DNA from: Rhizobacter sp.
GTDB lineage: Bacteria > Pseudomonadota > Gammaproteobacteria > Burkholderiales > Burkholderiaceae_C
Direction of reading: 5' to 3'
Assembly: GCA_019635355.1 (NCBI GenBank)
Contig: JAHBZQ010000001.1
Coordinates: forward strand, 5,084,001 to 5,148,000
DNA length: 64,000 nucleotides
A program made the position numbers and the translations under genes. This document shows positions 32,643 through 41,081 of the stretch, piece after piece; within the stretch, counting starts at the first letter, position 1, and every line of letters starts with the position of its first letter. The notes under the pieces were generated by a model that was given only the letters and a program-made list of their open reading frames with translations, made no database searches and was not told where the DNA came from.

Positions 32643-33512
32643 GTCGGCCCTTTTCTCCGGTATGAATACAACTTGGCCACCTTCTTCTTCCTTGTAGACG
32701 ATAACGAACTTGCCGGGAACCGAACCGAGTTTCATGTCAGCGACCGCTGCATCGGTGATTCTTTCGCCTGACGAGTTGTCGATGTAGCTGACTAAACGAA
32801 ACGGAACGAACTCTGTGAGGATTTCGTAGTGGACGTCAACAACGGCTCGTTTGACCGTGTGGAGCGAATTGGTCTCTTCGTCTCGGATAGTCAAGTCGGG
32901 TGTTGGGAAGATGATGGTCTTGACTCCATCAGGCGGTGGGGTGCTTTCATGCGGAATCTTCTTAAATTCGTTTCGTGCTGCAGCGATTAGAAGCTCCGGT
33001 TCGACCGGATTTCCAGTGGCCGTAAGTACCGTGTACTTGGATGGCAGAGATTCCAGATGTTCTTCTGGCTCGAAGAGCCAACTTACGTGCTTTACCTGCC
33101 TTGTGGTTCCTGTGACTCCGGAGGTTCCAAGCCAGTTAAAGGATTCGACATCGGTGAGGCCGAGAGTTCGAATGCCGAGGTGTTGAGCCTTGCTAAGAGC
33201 CGTCTTGGTAAATCCTCGGGAAGACACAACTACGCCTTGATGAATTCCCGTGTCTTGGCACTTTGCGAAGAAGGCTTCGATTTCATTGACGGTGACTTTG
33301 CGAGAGCGATCTCGGCATTCGGCTGCGATGCGAGTGATGTGATGCCCGCTAGATGCGATGAGAAGAACATCGTGTTCTCGTTGTTCACCAGTGACGCGGT
33401 CCTTGAGGAAGGCTGGCGACTCAACCCGAACCGCTCCTTGGTGGCCGAGCGCCTTCTCTAGCGACGCGACAAGTTTTTCAAGGTCTTTTCCCGGGCGAGA
33501 AGGATGGCTCAT
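32637..33512 (-). CDS. Mrr-like restriction endonuclease-fold protein
   Basis: 291 residues, the longest gene in the window. The N-terminal half is a PD-(D/E)XK domain of Mrr type: LEKLVASLEKALG, EHDVLLIAS (metal-binding aspartate), IAAECRDRSRKV (E-x-R in place of E-x-K), then HQGVVVSSRGFTKTALSKA. The C-terminal half (about 140-291) is a separate strand-rich domain without a match. Could be a solitary type IV-like nuclease; the E-x-R variant may change activity. Confidence 0.82.
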   Translation of the reverse strand: MSHPSRPGKDLEKLVASLEKALGHQGAVRVESPAFLKDRVTGEQREHDVLLIASSGHHITRIAAECRDRSRKVTVNEIEAFFAKCQDTGIHQGVVVSSRGFTKTALSKAQHLGIRTLGLTDVESFNWLGTSGVTGTTRQVKHVSWLFEPEEHLESLPSKYTVLTATGNPVEPELLIAAARNEFKKIPHESTPPPDGVKTIIFPTPDLTIRDEETNSLHTVKRAVVDVHYEILTEFVPFRLVSYIDNSSGERITDAAVADMKLGSVPGKFVIVYKEEEGGQVVFIPEKRADA

Positions 33513-33525
33513 GCGCGATTCCGAC

Positions 33526-33594
33526 GCCTAACGTTTGACATGAGAGGCATGACCCGGCTTGCCGGGGCATGTCCTCTCGATGGAAGGGTTAGGC
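33526..33594 (-). repeat. attC site 61, class a
   Basis: Closes the cassette of 33596-34261. Confidence 0.95.
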
Positions 33595-33595
33595 G

Positions 33596-34261
33596 TCATT
33601 GTGAGCCTGCCCCTGGAATAGGCAGGAACGGGCCCCCTGCGCCCAATTGGATTTCGACGCGGTGCCGTATGTACTCATCAGCGTGAGATCTGGCGATAGA
33701 AATTGCCTTCTCTACGAGGGGCCTGCTTGCTTCCGGATACGACTCTGCGTCCAGGTTCAAGAGCGGAATGATCCGCTGGAGGACGTGTGTTTCGGGGTTT
33801 TCAACGAATTCGCGCAGAAGCTCTCCTCGGATTTCGTTTCGGAGGTCTGAAAGGTCTTCGGCTCTCGGGTTGTCGGTTGCCCAGTAGAACGCGCTGGCAG
33901 CTCCAGCCTTTTCTTCGTTCGTTCCTTCGCGTAGGTACCTGAGCAAACGGCGATTGACCTCCCCACTGCCCCATGAGCGAACGCAAGGTTCTATGTACAT
34001 CCGATTCAGGCTGGGGTTCCGCTCATGAACACTGGCCTGAACGAAGGCGCTTAGTAGGCGCTTTGGGATTGGCTGTCTTTGGAACAGAAGGGCAACGAAC
34101 TTCTTTCGTTTGAAATCGCCAAGCGCGGAAGACAGCCACTCCCAATCGGTGGGAGTGTTTCTTTGAACTCGTCTTCGCGCTTCTTCCATCGCCAAGTGGG
34201 CACCAGGGCCTGGCTGTGGAACCGCCTCTGACCAGCGTTTGTAGTACTCAAGCCACTCCAT
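33596..34261 (-). CDS. HEAT-like helical protein, copy 1
   Basis: 221 residues, helical repeats: WEWLSSALGDFKRKKFVALL, NRRLLRYLREGTNEEKAGAA and HVLQRIIPLLNLDAESYPEA. Near-identical in length and layout to 57492-58157. Helical-repeat proteins of this kind are protein-binding scaffolds or immunity proteins. Unassigned family. Confidence 0.75.
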   Translation of the reverse strand: MEWLEYYKRWSEAVPQPGPGAHLAMEEARRRVQRNTPTDWEWLSSALGDFKRKKFVALLFQRQPIPKRLLSAFVQASVHERNPSLNRMYIEPCVRSWGSGEVNRRLLRYLREGTNEEKAGAASAFYWATDNPRAEDLSDLRNEIRGELLREFVENPETHVLQRIIPLLNLDAESYPEASRPLVEKAISIARSHADEYIRHRVEIQLGAGGPFLPIPGAGSQ

Positions 34262-34268
34262 TTGTGGC

Positions 34269-34337
34269 GCCTAACGTTTGACATGAGAGGCCCGACCCGG
34301 CTTGCCGGGACGGGTCCTCTCGATGGAAGGGTTAGGC
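34269..34337 (-). repeat. attC site 62, class c
   Basis: CCGGGACGG in the right stem; the gene 34271-34870 reads into it. Confidence 0.95.
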
Positions 34338-34870
34338 GCCAGTTTGCCCGAGTAGCCCAGCAATTTGCCAAGCACTGGAGCCCTGACTTCTACCGAGAAC
34401 CGATATAGCCGGCCCTCGATGCCCTTGGAGGCGAGGGTAGTGGGAAGGATGGTTCTCGGAATTGGAATGCCAAAGAGACGGGTCTTTCGATGCTGCCAGT
34501 GCCAACCGCCATCTTTGACCTCTACGCCGAGCACCAGGCTTAGATGACTGGACTGCTCAAGCCAGTGGCCCGACGGATAGTGGCCAATAGGTTGGAACTT
34601 CGAATTGAACTGGCTTTGCCCATTGAAACTGCGGCCCCAGTGCAGAACTCCGGCTTTGCTTTGAATGCTGACCTGCAGATCGTGAGTGCCTGCGAGCACA
34701 GGCACGCCCATACGAGAAGCGAGGCGCCTACCGACAATGCCTGCGAGACCTTGGCCAAAGGACACCTCCACCGGCCCGTGCAGGATGCCGCCCTCTCGAT
34801 GCAGACGCTGAAGTAGAGGATGAAGCTCGGTGAAGCCTTCCCCAAACCACTCTTCGACTACTGCGCTCAT
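34271..34870 (-). CDS. DUF4166-domain protein, attC-encoded tail
   Basis: 199 residues. LHPLLQRLHREGGILHGPVE, then FGQGLAGIVGRRLASRMG, HWGRSFNGQSQFNSKF and the closing GIEGRLYRFSVEVRAPVLGK match the DUF4166 family. No stop is met before attC, so the last ~20 residues come from attC 62. Domain role unknown (often fused to saccharopine-type dehydrogenases). Confidence 0.82.
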   Translation of the reverse strand: MSAVVEEWFGEGFTELHPLLQRLHREGGILHGPVEVSFGQGLAGIVGRRLASRMGVPVLAGTHDLQVSIQSKAGVLHWGRSFNGQSQFNSKFQPIGHYPSGHWLEQSSHLSLVLGVEVKDGGWHWQHRKTRLFGIPIPRTILPTTLASKGIEGRLYRFSVEVRAPVLGKLLGYSGKLAPNPSIERTRPGKPGRASHVKR

Positions 34871-34883
34871 CTCGCCTTCTGGC

Positions 34884-34952
34884 GCCTAACGTTTGACATG
34901 AGAGGCATGACCCGGCTTGCCGGGGCATGTCCTCTCGATGGAAGGGTTAGCT
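34884..34952 (-). repeat. attC site 63, class a
   Basis: R'' GTTAGCT matches AGCTAAC at 35396. Confidence 0.95.
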
Positions 34953-35381
34953 TTCTTGTTGCACAACGACGTGCTTCTCATCCATGACCAATGCTTGAGG
35001 TGCTAGACCTTGATGCATTCGATCCTGAAAGAAATTTGAACCGATTCCGTCACTCCATTGCCCAACCGTATAGCTCTTAAGAAGCTCGACTTCCTTTGGC
35101 TTGAGCGGCCTTGTGAGTGAGTACTTTGTTTTGGCAATTAGCTGCTTCGACCTTGCATCGAATGCGAATGCGAGTGAGCCGCCTGAAATGCCAATGCCTG
35201 CGATGGCCTCCAGCTCGCCATCACCGATGTGATCGGAGAACACTTCTTCGTCGTACAGAAGTCCGTCAAGAGAACGCAGCGTGGCAACGTCTTCCACAAA
35301 GACTCCACTTTCCCCTGTCTCTGGATCAACTTGGTTGAAGTCAAAGACTCCGGCGGGATATGAAAAGGTGATGGTTGGCAT
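34947..35381 (-). CDS. Hypothetical protein
   Basis: 144 residues, strand-rich: TITFSYPAGVFDFNQVDPET, DDGE-type turn, GISGGSLAFAFDARSKQLIA. An acidic soluble protein. Unrecognised. Confidence 0.7.
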   Translation of the reverse strand: MPTITFSYPAGVFDFNQVDPETGESGVFVEDVATLRSLDGLLYDEEVFSDHIGDGELEAIAGIGISGGSLAFAFDARSKQLIAKTKYSLTRPLKPKEVELLKSYTVGQWSDGIGSNFFQDRMHQGLAPQALVMDEKHVVVQQES

Positions 35382-35395
35382 GACGCTCTCAAGAA

Positions 35396-35464
35396 AGCTA
35401 ACGTTTGACATGAGAGGCGGCGCCCGGCTTGCCGGGCGACGTCCTCTCGATGGAAGGGTTAGAC
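35396..35464 (-). repeat. attC site 64, class d
   Basis: R'' GTTAGAC matches GTCTAAC at 36014. Confidence 0.95.
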
Positions 35465-36010
35465 GCCATCGCGCCCGAACACCGTGATGTCGCTGGACGT
35501 GGCAACGACAAGGCTTTGACCTGAGCGGGAGAAGCCGCAAGCTCGAAGCTCAGAGTCGCTGCCAATCTTATGGAAGCGACTTGTTTTGCCATACAGAGAG
35601 TCGTACAGAGAGGCAAATGGCTCTAGCAACAGAATCTCGTGAACTGGCCATTCGAGAGTGACCAATTCGATTGACCAACCGTCATCTGTTGCGGTGGGAA
35701 GACCGCCACCAGCAGGCCCCGAAATTCGAATCGCTTTGCCTTCGAGTGGGCCTATTCCTTCTGCTTCGAGAAGTCGTCCGTCTTCGTAGTACTCGCTGTC
35801 GTCGCGAGCTATCTTCTTCCCTGACTGGCAATCGATGACTCCACGGCCTGCGCTTGAGACGACAAGAAGAAGCTCGGAGTTTGGATCAAACCCGACAGCG
35901 CGTAAGCCGCCCACTGCGACCATGCTCACCTTGTGCCAAGGATTGGGTGGCTGAACGGTTTGAAGCGCGCGAAGTTCTTTGCGCAGCGGATCAAGGTGCT
36001 TTGTGTTCAT
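35459..36010 (-). CDS. Beta-rich hypothetical protein
   Basis: 183 residues. Repeated strand-turn units such as GGLRAVGFDPNSELLLVVSS and LRACGFSRSGQSLVVATSSD resemble blades of a propeller, too few for a full one. Unrecognised. Confidence 0.72.
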   Translation of the reverse strand: MNTKHLDPLRKELRALQTVQPPNPWHKVSMVAVGGLRAVGFDPNSELLLVVSSAGRGVIDCQSGKKIARDDSEYYEDGRLLEAEGIGPLEGKAIRISGPAGGGLPTATDDGWSIELVTLEWPVHEILLLEPFASLYDSLYGKTSRFHKIGSDSELRACGFSRSGQSLVVATSSDITVFGRDGV

Positions 36011-36013
36011 GGC

Positions 36014-36082
36014 GTCTAACGTTTGACATGAGAGGCGGCGCCCGGCTTGCCGGGCGACGTCCTCTCGATGGAAGGGTTAGGC
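36014..36082 (-). repeat. attC site 65, class d
   Basis: Closes the cassette of 36110-36508. Confidence 0.95.
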
Positions 36083-36109
36083 GCTTCCACACTTAGGCCC
36101 GCCATGAGA

Positions 36110-36508
36110 TTAGTGGGGCCGCGATGAAGAAGCGGGATTCGATGCTGCGCAAGCTATGCGCAACCTCTCTGCGAACTCTGCTGCTTGTGCTTGCGTGAGA
36201 CGTAGATCAATTGGAACGTCTTGCACAAGGAGCCTGGCGGCAACATTTCCATCCGGCAGTTTCTGCGCGTCGGAGGCACTCAGAATCATGAGATTCTGTA
36301 GCTCGGGCATCACGGCCCCGAGCGGTGTTTTGGACGTTCGATTCTTCGCGGCAACTTGACCGGCAGTGAGGATGGCAGTTAGCAAGCGGCTCATCTTTGA
36401 GTAGTGCAACGTGAACTCATGTTCGTCGCCTGACTTCTCAGCCAAGCCAAAGACGAGACTTTCCCCGTCTTCGGTGGCACCAAGGTACGCGACTGCATCA
36501 ATCTCCAC
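36110..36508 (-). CDS. Hypothetical protein
   Basis: 132 residues. GTG start at 36508 with GGAGG six bases upstream. Strand-rich first half, helical end (LTQAQAAEFAERLRIACAAS). Unrecognised. Confidence 0.72.
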   Translation of the reverse strand: MEIDAVAYLGATEDGESLVFGLAEKSGDEHEFTLHYSKMSRLLTAILTAGQVAAKNRTSKTPLGAVMPELQNLMILSASDAQKLPDGNVAARLLVQDVPIDLRLTQAQAAEFAERLRIACAASNPASSSRPH

Positions 36509-36564
36509 TGAAGACCTCCGTTGTTTTGGCTGAGCAGAGCAAGTAAGGCGGCATGGATTGAAGC

Positions 36565-36739
36565 GCCTAACGTGATATGGACATTAATCTGGGAAGCCAG
36601 ATGTAGCCACAAGTGGATAGATCTAGCCATTTGTGGATAGATGTGGAATCCATATCTATCCACTTTTGAAACTTGGCCGAAGCGTACCAGTGGGGGCAGT
36701 ACAGCCGGCTGAGGAAGTTCACCGAGGGCCCCTGGCGAC
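36565..36739 (-). repeat. NC4 palindromic mini-cassette, copy 2
   Basis: Palindrome GATATGGA ... TCCATATC up to 36656, then the conserved tail. Very similar to copy 1. Confidence 0.8.
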
Positions 36740-36808
36740 GCCTAACGTTTGACATGAGAGGCCCGACCCGGCTTGCCGGGGCGGGTCCTCTCGATGGAAG
36801 GGTTAGGC
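36740..36808 (-). repeat. attC site 66, class c
   Basis: Closes NC1 copy 5. Confidence 0.95.
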
Positions 36809-37111
36809 GGCGCCGCATTCGAGGAAGCAAGGCGCAGCCAGACGAGCAACTTTAGCCGGCGTGTGGTTTCAGGGCGCATCGGTTCTCGGCATGGCTCGGA
36901 TAGTGCAGGGCGCCCACGACGGCTAAACCCAAGGACTGACTGACGACGACTGCATCGAGTCAGCACGGTCATTCGCTCGATGCTCAGAGGAACACATTTC
37001 GGCAGTGAACGCAGGCAGAACAATCTCTTGGATGGGCCCGAGAGCCTGCCACATGGGGGAAGGGGAGTGCGAGCCATCTTTGCAACTCGGCTCGGCTTTG
37101 CCTTTAGCGCC
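36809..37111 (-). repeat. NC1 cassette, copy 5
   Basis: Adjacent to an NC4 cassette; more substitutions in its right half than copies 1 and 2. Confidence 0.8.
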
Positions 37112-37180
37112 GCCTAACGTTTGACATGAGAGGCGGCGCCCGGCTTGCCGGGCGACGTCCTCTCGATGGAAGGGTTAGGC
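37112..37180 (-). repeat. attC site 67, class d
   Basis: Closes the cassette of 37272-37514. Confidence 0.95.
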
Positions 37181-37271
37181 GGCGCTGTGCAACCGCGCAG
37201 ATTGATACCGGTCATGTGCTGTTTCCCTCTTTCTGACTCTTGTGTCTAGCGGCGCTTACTTCTCGACGCGG

Positions 37272-37514
37272 CTATCCGATATGAAACCCGAGCAGGTTCG
37301 CGACGACGAATAGCGCTAGCCCCGCCATCCAGGCAATTGGCAGAGCCCCGACCGTTAGAGCTGTTGCTGAGCGCTTGAATCGAACCGCCAGCGCAGATGT
37401 GATCAGGATGACCAGTAGGCCAAACAAAAAGAACTTCCACCAAGCATCTAGCGCAAGCGTTGAGAGGAACGCAAGTAGCACTACGTTCACCAACTGTATG
37501 AGTGCGATCTTCAT
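37272..37514 (-). CDS. Small three-helix membrane protein
   Basis: 80 residues, almost all hydrophobic: helices at about 3-20, 26-45 and 54-78. The shared 3' tail (37180-37271, about 90 bp) and the 84 bp before the start hold nothing I can identify. Preferred over an overlapping 90-codon frame because of its membrane pattern. Confidence 0.7.
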   Translation of the reverse strand: MKIALIQLVNVVLLAFLSTLALDAWWKFFLFGLLVILITSALAVRFKRSATALTVGALPIAWMAGLALFVVANLLGFHIG

Positions 37515-37597
37515 GCAAGTGGGTGACTTCTTCGTTCTTTGGCTCAGAGAGGCTGATGGAGAGGGGTGCAGGGACTTCTACGAAATGTTCTGGCGAC

Positions 37598-37666
37598 GCC
37601 TAACGTTTGACATGAGAGGCGTGACCCGGCTTGCCGGGGCACGTCCTCTCGATGGAAGGGTTGGGC
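37598..37666 (-). repeat. attC site 68, class a variant
   Basis: GTGACCCGG/CCGGGGCAC. R'' GTTGGGC matches GCCCAAC at 38640, which bounds the TIR cassette. Confidence 0.95.
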
Positions 37667-37675
37667 GTCGCGCAG

Positions 37676-38182
37676 TTACGAACTTGCCTTGCGAATTCGT
37701 ATTGCTTCTTCAACCGCATTTGAAAGATGCTCCGCTATCCATGCATAGCGTTCTTGGCTCGTACTGCCGCCTGGGTTGTAGCACTTCACCAGAGACGAGA
37801 GAGGCTTTTGGCTAGGGCCGTGCGTGATGTGATCAAACGGGTTGTCACCTGCAACGCAGGTTTCACCGAGTCGGTTCTTGAGTCCGTGAATGCGGATGCC
37901 GACCACGCCAAGCCCGTCGTTCCACGACTTGATGATCTCGTGGTTGATCCACTTTCGACGAGCAGTACCTTCGCCTACCAAAACAATGGTGCAGGTCCGG
38001 CCTTGCATTTGGCCGGAGATCCACTGTTTGATCTTTTCTTCATGGTTCGGCCCGTGAGCGATTGACTCCCAGTCGTTGTCTCTCGCGGGCTGGTTGCCTT
38101 CAATGGCACCGATCTGGCGAACGGTAGAAGCTCGCCAGTTGTCTGGCTCGTAGTGAAAGCTGTAGAAGCATCTGCGTGCCAT
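37676..38182 (-). CDS. TIR-like (ThsB/DUF1863-type) protein
   Basis: 168 residues. RRCFYSFHYEPDNWRASTVR is the opening of MTH538/ThsB TIR-like domains; MQGRTCTIVLVGEGTARRKW followed by INHEIIKSWNDG and VVGIRIHGLKN complete the Rossmann-like core. ThsB proteins sense phage and make a cyclic nucleotide signal in Thoeris; other family members are uncharacterised. GAGGG six bases before the ATG. It follows a membrane protein gene in the same cassette, 21 bases apart. Confidence 0.85.
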   Translation of the reverse strand: MARRCFYSFHYEPDNWRASTVRQIGAIEGNQPARDNDWESIAHGPNHEEKIKQWISGQMQGRTCTIVLVGEGTARRKWINHEIIKSWNDGLGVVGIRIHGLKNRLGETCVAGDNPFDHITHGPSQKPLSSLVKCYNPGGSTSQERYAWIAEHLSNAVEEAIRIRKASS

Positions 38183-38203
38183 GTGATTCCCTCACCGTTA
38201 TGG

Positions 38204-38614
38204 TTAGCGAACAAGGTACATGAGGACAAGCATTACGGCCGCTAGGCCGCCGTAGTAGATGACCAGGGTTCTTGATGACATTGCGCCGAACCAGCTGTTT
38301 CTCGGATCATTGCTAAATGGGCGCGTATCCATAGAGAAGTCGATTTGCTTTTCATCAAGCTTCCGAACGTAATCGTAGAGCGCGCGAAATTTGCGCTCTT
38401 GGCTAAGAAAGTAGCCATCTAGGGACCAGAAGATGAATAGCGGAAAGTACGCAATCAGCACGTAGAACTTATTCGAGTCTTTGGCAGCGAGGGCGAAAAG
38501 CGCGGCGATCAGCGTAATGCTCCAACCTTTGAGAAGGAACAGGTTGCTTGCCATGCGGTTGATTGCGGTCTGTACGAAATCCAGGTGCTTGTGCTTGTCG
38601 GAGCTTGTGTCCAT
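38204..38614 (-). CDS. Membrane protein partner of TIR-like protein
   Basis: 136 residues, first gene of the cassette (GAGG five bases before ATG). A short amphipathic N-terminus (LDFVQTAINRMASNLFLLKG), two membrane helices (about 29-45 and 52-70), a charged cytosolic segment (LSQERKFRALYDYVRKLDEK) and a third helix at the C-terminus (about 115-135). I remember such proteins next to TIR-like genes. It would be the membrane effector answering a TIR-made signal (inference). Confidence 0.8.
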   Translation of the reverse strand: MDTSSDKHKHLDFVQTAINRMASNLFLLKGWSITLIAALFALAAKDSNKFYVLIAYFPLFIFWSLDGYFLSQERKFRALYDYVRKLDEKQIDFSMDTRPFSNDPRNSWFGAMSSRTLVIYYGGLAAVMLVLMYLVR

Positions 38615-38639
38615 GAATGCCTCGCCTGGTTAACGTGAC

Positions 38640-38814
38640 GCCCAACGTGATATAGACATTAATCTTGGAAGCCAGATGTAGCCACAAGTGGATAGATCTA
38701 GCCATTTGTGGATAGATTTGGAGTCCATATCTATCCACTTCTGAAACTTGGCCGAAGCGTACCAGTGGGGGCAGTACAGCCGGCTGAGGAAGTTCACCGA
38801 GGCCCCCTGGCGAC
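38640..38814 (-). repeat. NC4 palindromic mini-cassette, copy 3
   Basis: Begins at the GCCCAAC junction of the TIR cassette; outer arm reads GATATAGA on the left, TCCATATC on the right, so one base pair is lost. Same tail. Confidence 0.78.
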
Positions 38815-38883
38815 GCCTAACGTTTGACATGAGAGGCCCGCCCCGGCTTGCCGGGGCGGGTCCTCTCGATGGAAGGGTTAGAC
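38815..38883 (-). repeat. attC site 69, class c
   Basis: R'' GTTAGAC matches 39309. Confidence 0.95.
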
Positions 38884-39300
38884 GCCGCCGCTCTGCCGAT
38901 GGACTTCGGTGCTTCGCAAGCGGGCCTGAACCTCAAAGTGGTTGTACCAGTATGGATCGCGGCCTTGCAGTAGCTGCCAAAGGCTGGATGCTGGATATGC
39001 GAGGAAGAAGACTGGGCCCCAGCGCTCGTATTGCTCGACATGGACTCGCTCATGGGGACCAATGTGTGTGAGTTCTTCTTGAGTGACTGCCAGGATGACA
39101 TGGCCGAAGACGATGCCCCTGAATGGCAACGCAAGTGCAAGCTTGCCGCAACTGGCTAGACGCTTGCGATAGGTGACTTCCAGCGCTCCGGCACGGACCT
39201 TCGCGCTGCCGCCGAGCACCAATGGCACTGTGGCCAGAAGCAAGCCGCCCAGCGAGCAGGGGAGCGCCCAAAGAACCTTTGCGACTCTGAGCCATCGCAT
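38878..39300 (-). CDS. Hypothetical membrane-associated protein with HERxH motif
   Basis: 140 residues. N-terminal hydrophobic helix (about 8-30), then FRGIVFGHVILAV, THIGPHERVHVEQYERWGPV and a C-terminal hydrophobic WQLLQG region. HERVH is not the exact HExxH zinc-protease motif but close (H-E-R-V-H is HExxH), so a metal site is possible. Family common in bacteria and cyanobacteria, function unknown. Confidence 0.72.
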   Translation of the reverse strand: MRWLRVAKVLWALPCSLGGLLLATVPLVLGGSAKVRAGALEVTYRKRLASCGKLALALPFRGIVFGHVILAVTQEELTHIGPHERVHVEQYERWGPVFFLAYPASSLWQLLQGRDPYWYNHFEVQARLRSTEVHRQSGGV

Positions 39301-39308
39301 TCAGCGGC

Positions 39309-39377
39309 GTCTAACGTTTGACATGAGAGGCATGACCCGGCTTGCCGGGGCATGTCCTCTCGATGGAAGGGTTAGCA
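39309..39377 (-). repeat. attC site 70, class a
   Basis: R'' GTTAGCA, unique here, matches TGCTAAC at 40057. Confidence 0.95.
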
Positions 39378-39378
39378 A

Positions 39379-40053
39379 TCACTCGACGAATAGCTCGTAC
39401 TCGATGTCTTGCACCATGCGGCCAAAGTCGACCGAGCTATGGTTGTACTTTCCACCGAATTTCAACGTGTGGCGCCCTGGAGAAAGAGGCTTTAGGAGAA
39501 GCCAATAGCCGTCCGTGGCTGACGGATACGCGTTGTACGCGCTCTGTGTTTTGGGCACTCGTGAAAATATGTTGAAGCACCGATCGGATGCGAAGCGATA
39601 TGCCTTTAGGTTTTCAATGGGCGTTCCATCGACCTCTGCAAACAGGTCGATTGCCGTGTCGTTGGTGAGTTTGGCCAAAGACTTAGCTCTTTCACACGTG
39701 AATGTTTCTGCGTCGCGTGCGGCGTAGTACACCGTATTAATGAGGGGAAAGAACAATGACTTTCCTTCAGGTACCGTGCACTTTCTGCGAATCTTTGATG
39801 ACCCAAAACCACCGGCTAGAAACCACGTGGATCCAGTCTGACCGTCTCCGCAGCGCGCCCCCGACGGATCGGAGACGGGGCTTTGCTGGCGTGGAACGGC
39901 CATTGCCCATTGCCACCATCGCTCGGTGAGTTGCGAATGCTGACTAGTTTGGTTGATGGAAATTGGGCTCACTTCGCCGGATACAGCGGAGGTGGCAAAG
40001 ACTGCCATGGACATTGCGATTGCAGCGGTGTTCATGCTTGGTGATGTGCTCAT
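39379..40053 (-). CDS. Secreted hypothetical protein
   Basis: 224 residues with a signal peptide (about 1-26). The mature part has a WWQWAMAVP motif, three to four cysteines (GARCGDG, KCTVPEG, FTCERA, DRCFN) and ends FGGKYNHSSVDFGRMVQDIE-like strands, a layout of an exported beta-sandwich protein. Conserved family in environmental bacteria as far as I recall, role unknown. Confidence 0.75.
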   Translation of the reverse strand: MSTSPSMNTAAIAMSMAVFATSAVSGEVSPISINQTSQHSQLTERWWQWAMAVPRQQSPVSDPSGARCGDGQTGSTWFLAGGFGSSKIRRKCTVPEGKSLFFPLINTVYYAARDAETFTCERAKSLAKLTNDTAIDLFAEVDGTPIENLKAYRFASDRCFNIFSRVPKTQSAYNAYPSATDGYWLLLKPLSPGRHTLKFGGKYNHSSVDFGRMVQDIEYELFVE

Positions 40054-40056
40054 GAT

Positions 40057-40125
40057 TGCTAACGTTTGACATGAGAGGCCCGACCCGGCTTGCCGGGGCG
40101 GGTCCTCTCGATGGAAGGGTTGAGC
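40057..40125 (-). repeat. attC site 71, class c
   Basis: R'' GTTGAGC matches 40503; closes NC2 copy 3. Confidence 0.95.
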
Positions 40126-40502
40126 ATCGCGCCTCTGAGAAGAGCAGGGCTTTCCAAGCAGGACGCCCGTGAAAGTGTGGTGGAGCGTAGCTCGGGCTTG
40201 GCCAGACGAGCAACCCCACCGCCGCCTGTGGCGGCGCCCCAGGACTGACTACTCAAGCGGCGTGAAGCGCCAACCATTGACTGACCTTTACCGGCCGGCC
40301 GATGGCATCGCACGGGTGCCGAAGCGTGACGAGCCTGACCTTCATCTTTCGAAGTGTCTCGGTGGGTGGCAAGCGCGGTGTTCAGCTTCGGCGGCAGAAA
40401 GCGATCGGTGACCGAAGGCTTGGCAGCCACGCACGCGAATTGGATTTGCGATGCTGACCGAAGGCTCATAAGCAACCAGGAACGCACAGGACCACTCGTG
40501 AT
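40126..40502 (-). repeat. NC2 cassette, copy 3
   Basis: Same length and boundaries as copy 2, with the MSLRS...QFAC frame open into attC 71. Between them, one half is far better conserved than the other. Confidence 0.65.
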
Positions 40503-40571
40503 GCTCAACGTTTGACATGAGAGGCTCGACCCGGCTTGCCGGGGCGAGTCCTCTCGATGGAAGGGTTAGAG
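40503..40571 (-). repeat. attC site 72, class b
   Basis: R'' GTTAGAG matches 41013. Confidence 0.95.
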
Positions 40572-40612
40572 CGCATCTTTGCATGGCACATGGTTACACC
40601 GCGATTTCAGTA

Positions 40613-40990
40613 CTAGTGCTTCATGTGCTCCCTGCGACGACGCAAGAGGCCAGCAACCAAGCAGACGCCCGCAAATGCGGAATAGCCGTATGCGCTTCCA
40701 TTGGGACCCATTGATTCATGGTGGAACAAATGCAGTGAGCTGTACTTTCCGGTGAACGGAGGGCTTGGCGGATTTACGAATGACGCAAGCGCCAGAGAAC
40801 CTGAAACGACGGACAGTCCGATCCATAGCTTCCAGTACTGCGGTTCCTTCGGCTTCCAGCCGCCTTCGAGTGCCTCCCTAGTAAGCGGTTCTGGTTTCGA
40901 ATTCGCCATGCGCTTTCGATCCCAGCGCACGAAGATGAGTAGCCCGACTAAGGCGAGAAGAAGTGCACCAATGACGAGGGCAGCGAGCAT
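40613..40990 (-). CDS. Membrane protein, three helices
   Basis: 125 residues. Helices at about 2-22, 53-70 and 97-115; an arginine-rich end (LLRRRREHMKH). A start at ATG 40990. Unrecognised. Confidence 0.72.
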   Translation of the reverse strand: MLAALVIGALLLALVGLLIFVRWDRKRMANSKPEPLTREALEGGWKPKEPQYWKLWIGLSVVSGSLALASFVNPPSPPFTGKYSSLHLFHHESMGPNGSAYGYSAFAGVCLVAGLLRRRREHMKH

Positions 40991-41012
40991 ATTGGATGGA
41001 GCGGCTACTGCG

Positions 41013-41081
41013 CTCTAACGTTTGACATGAGAGGCATGACCCGGCTTGCCGGGGCATGTCCTCTCGATGGAAGGGTTAGGC
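41013..41081 (-). repeat. attC site 73, class a
   Basis: Closes the cassette of 41076-41495. Confidence 0.95.

Noticed and set aside
37246..37518. 90-codon frame overlapping the small membrane gene
   Set aside because: Cysteine/arginine-rich composition without a pattern; the overlapping frame has three clean membrane helices.
38630..38830. 66-codon frame through NC4 copy 3
   Set aside because: Interrupted in copy 1 by a stop and shifted in copy 4 by a one-base deletion; the palindrome explains the sequence better.
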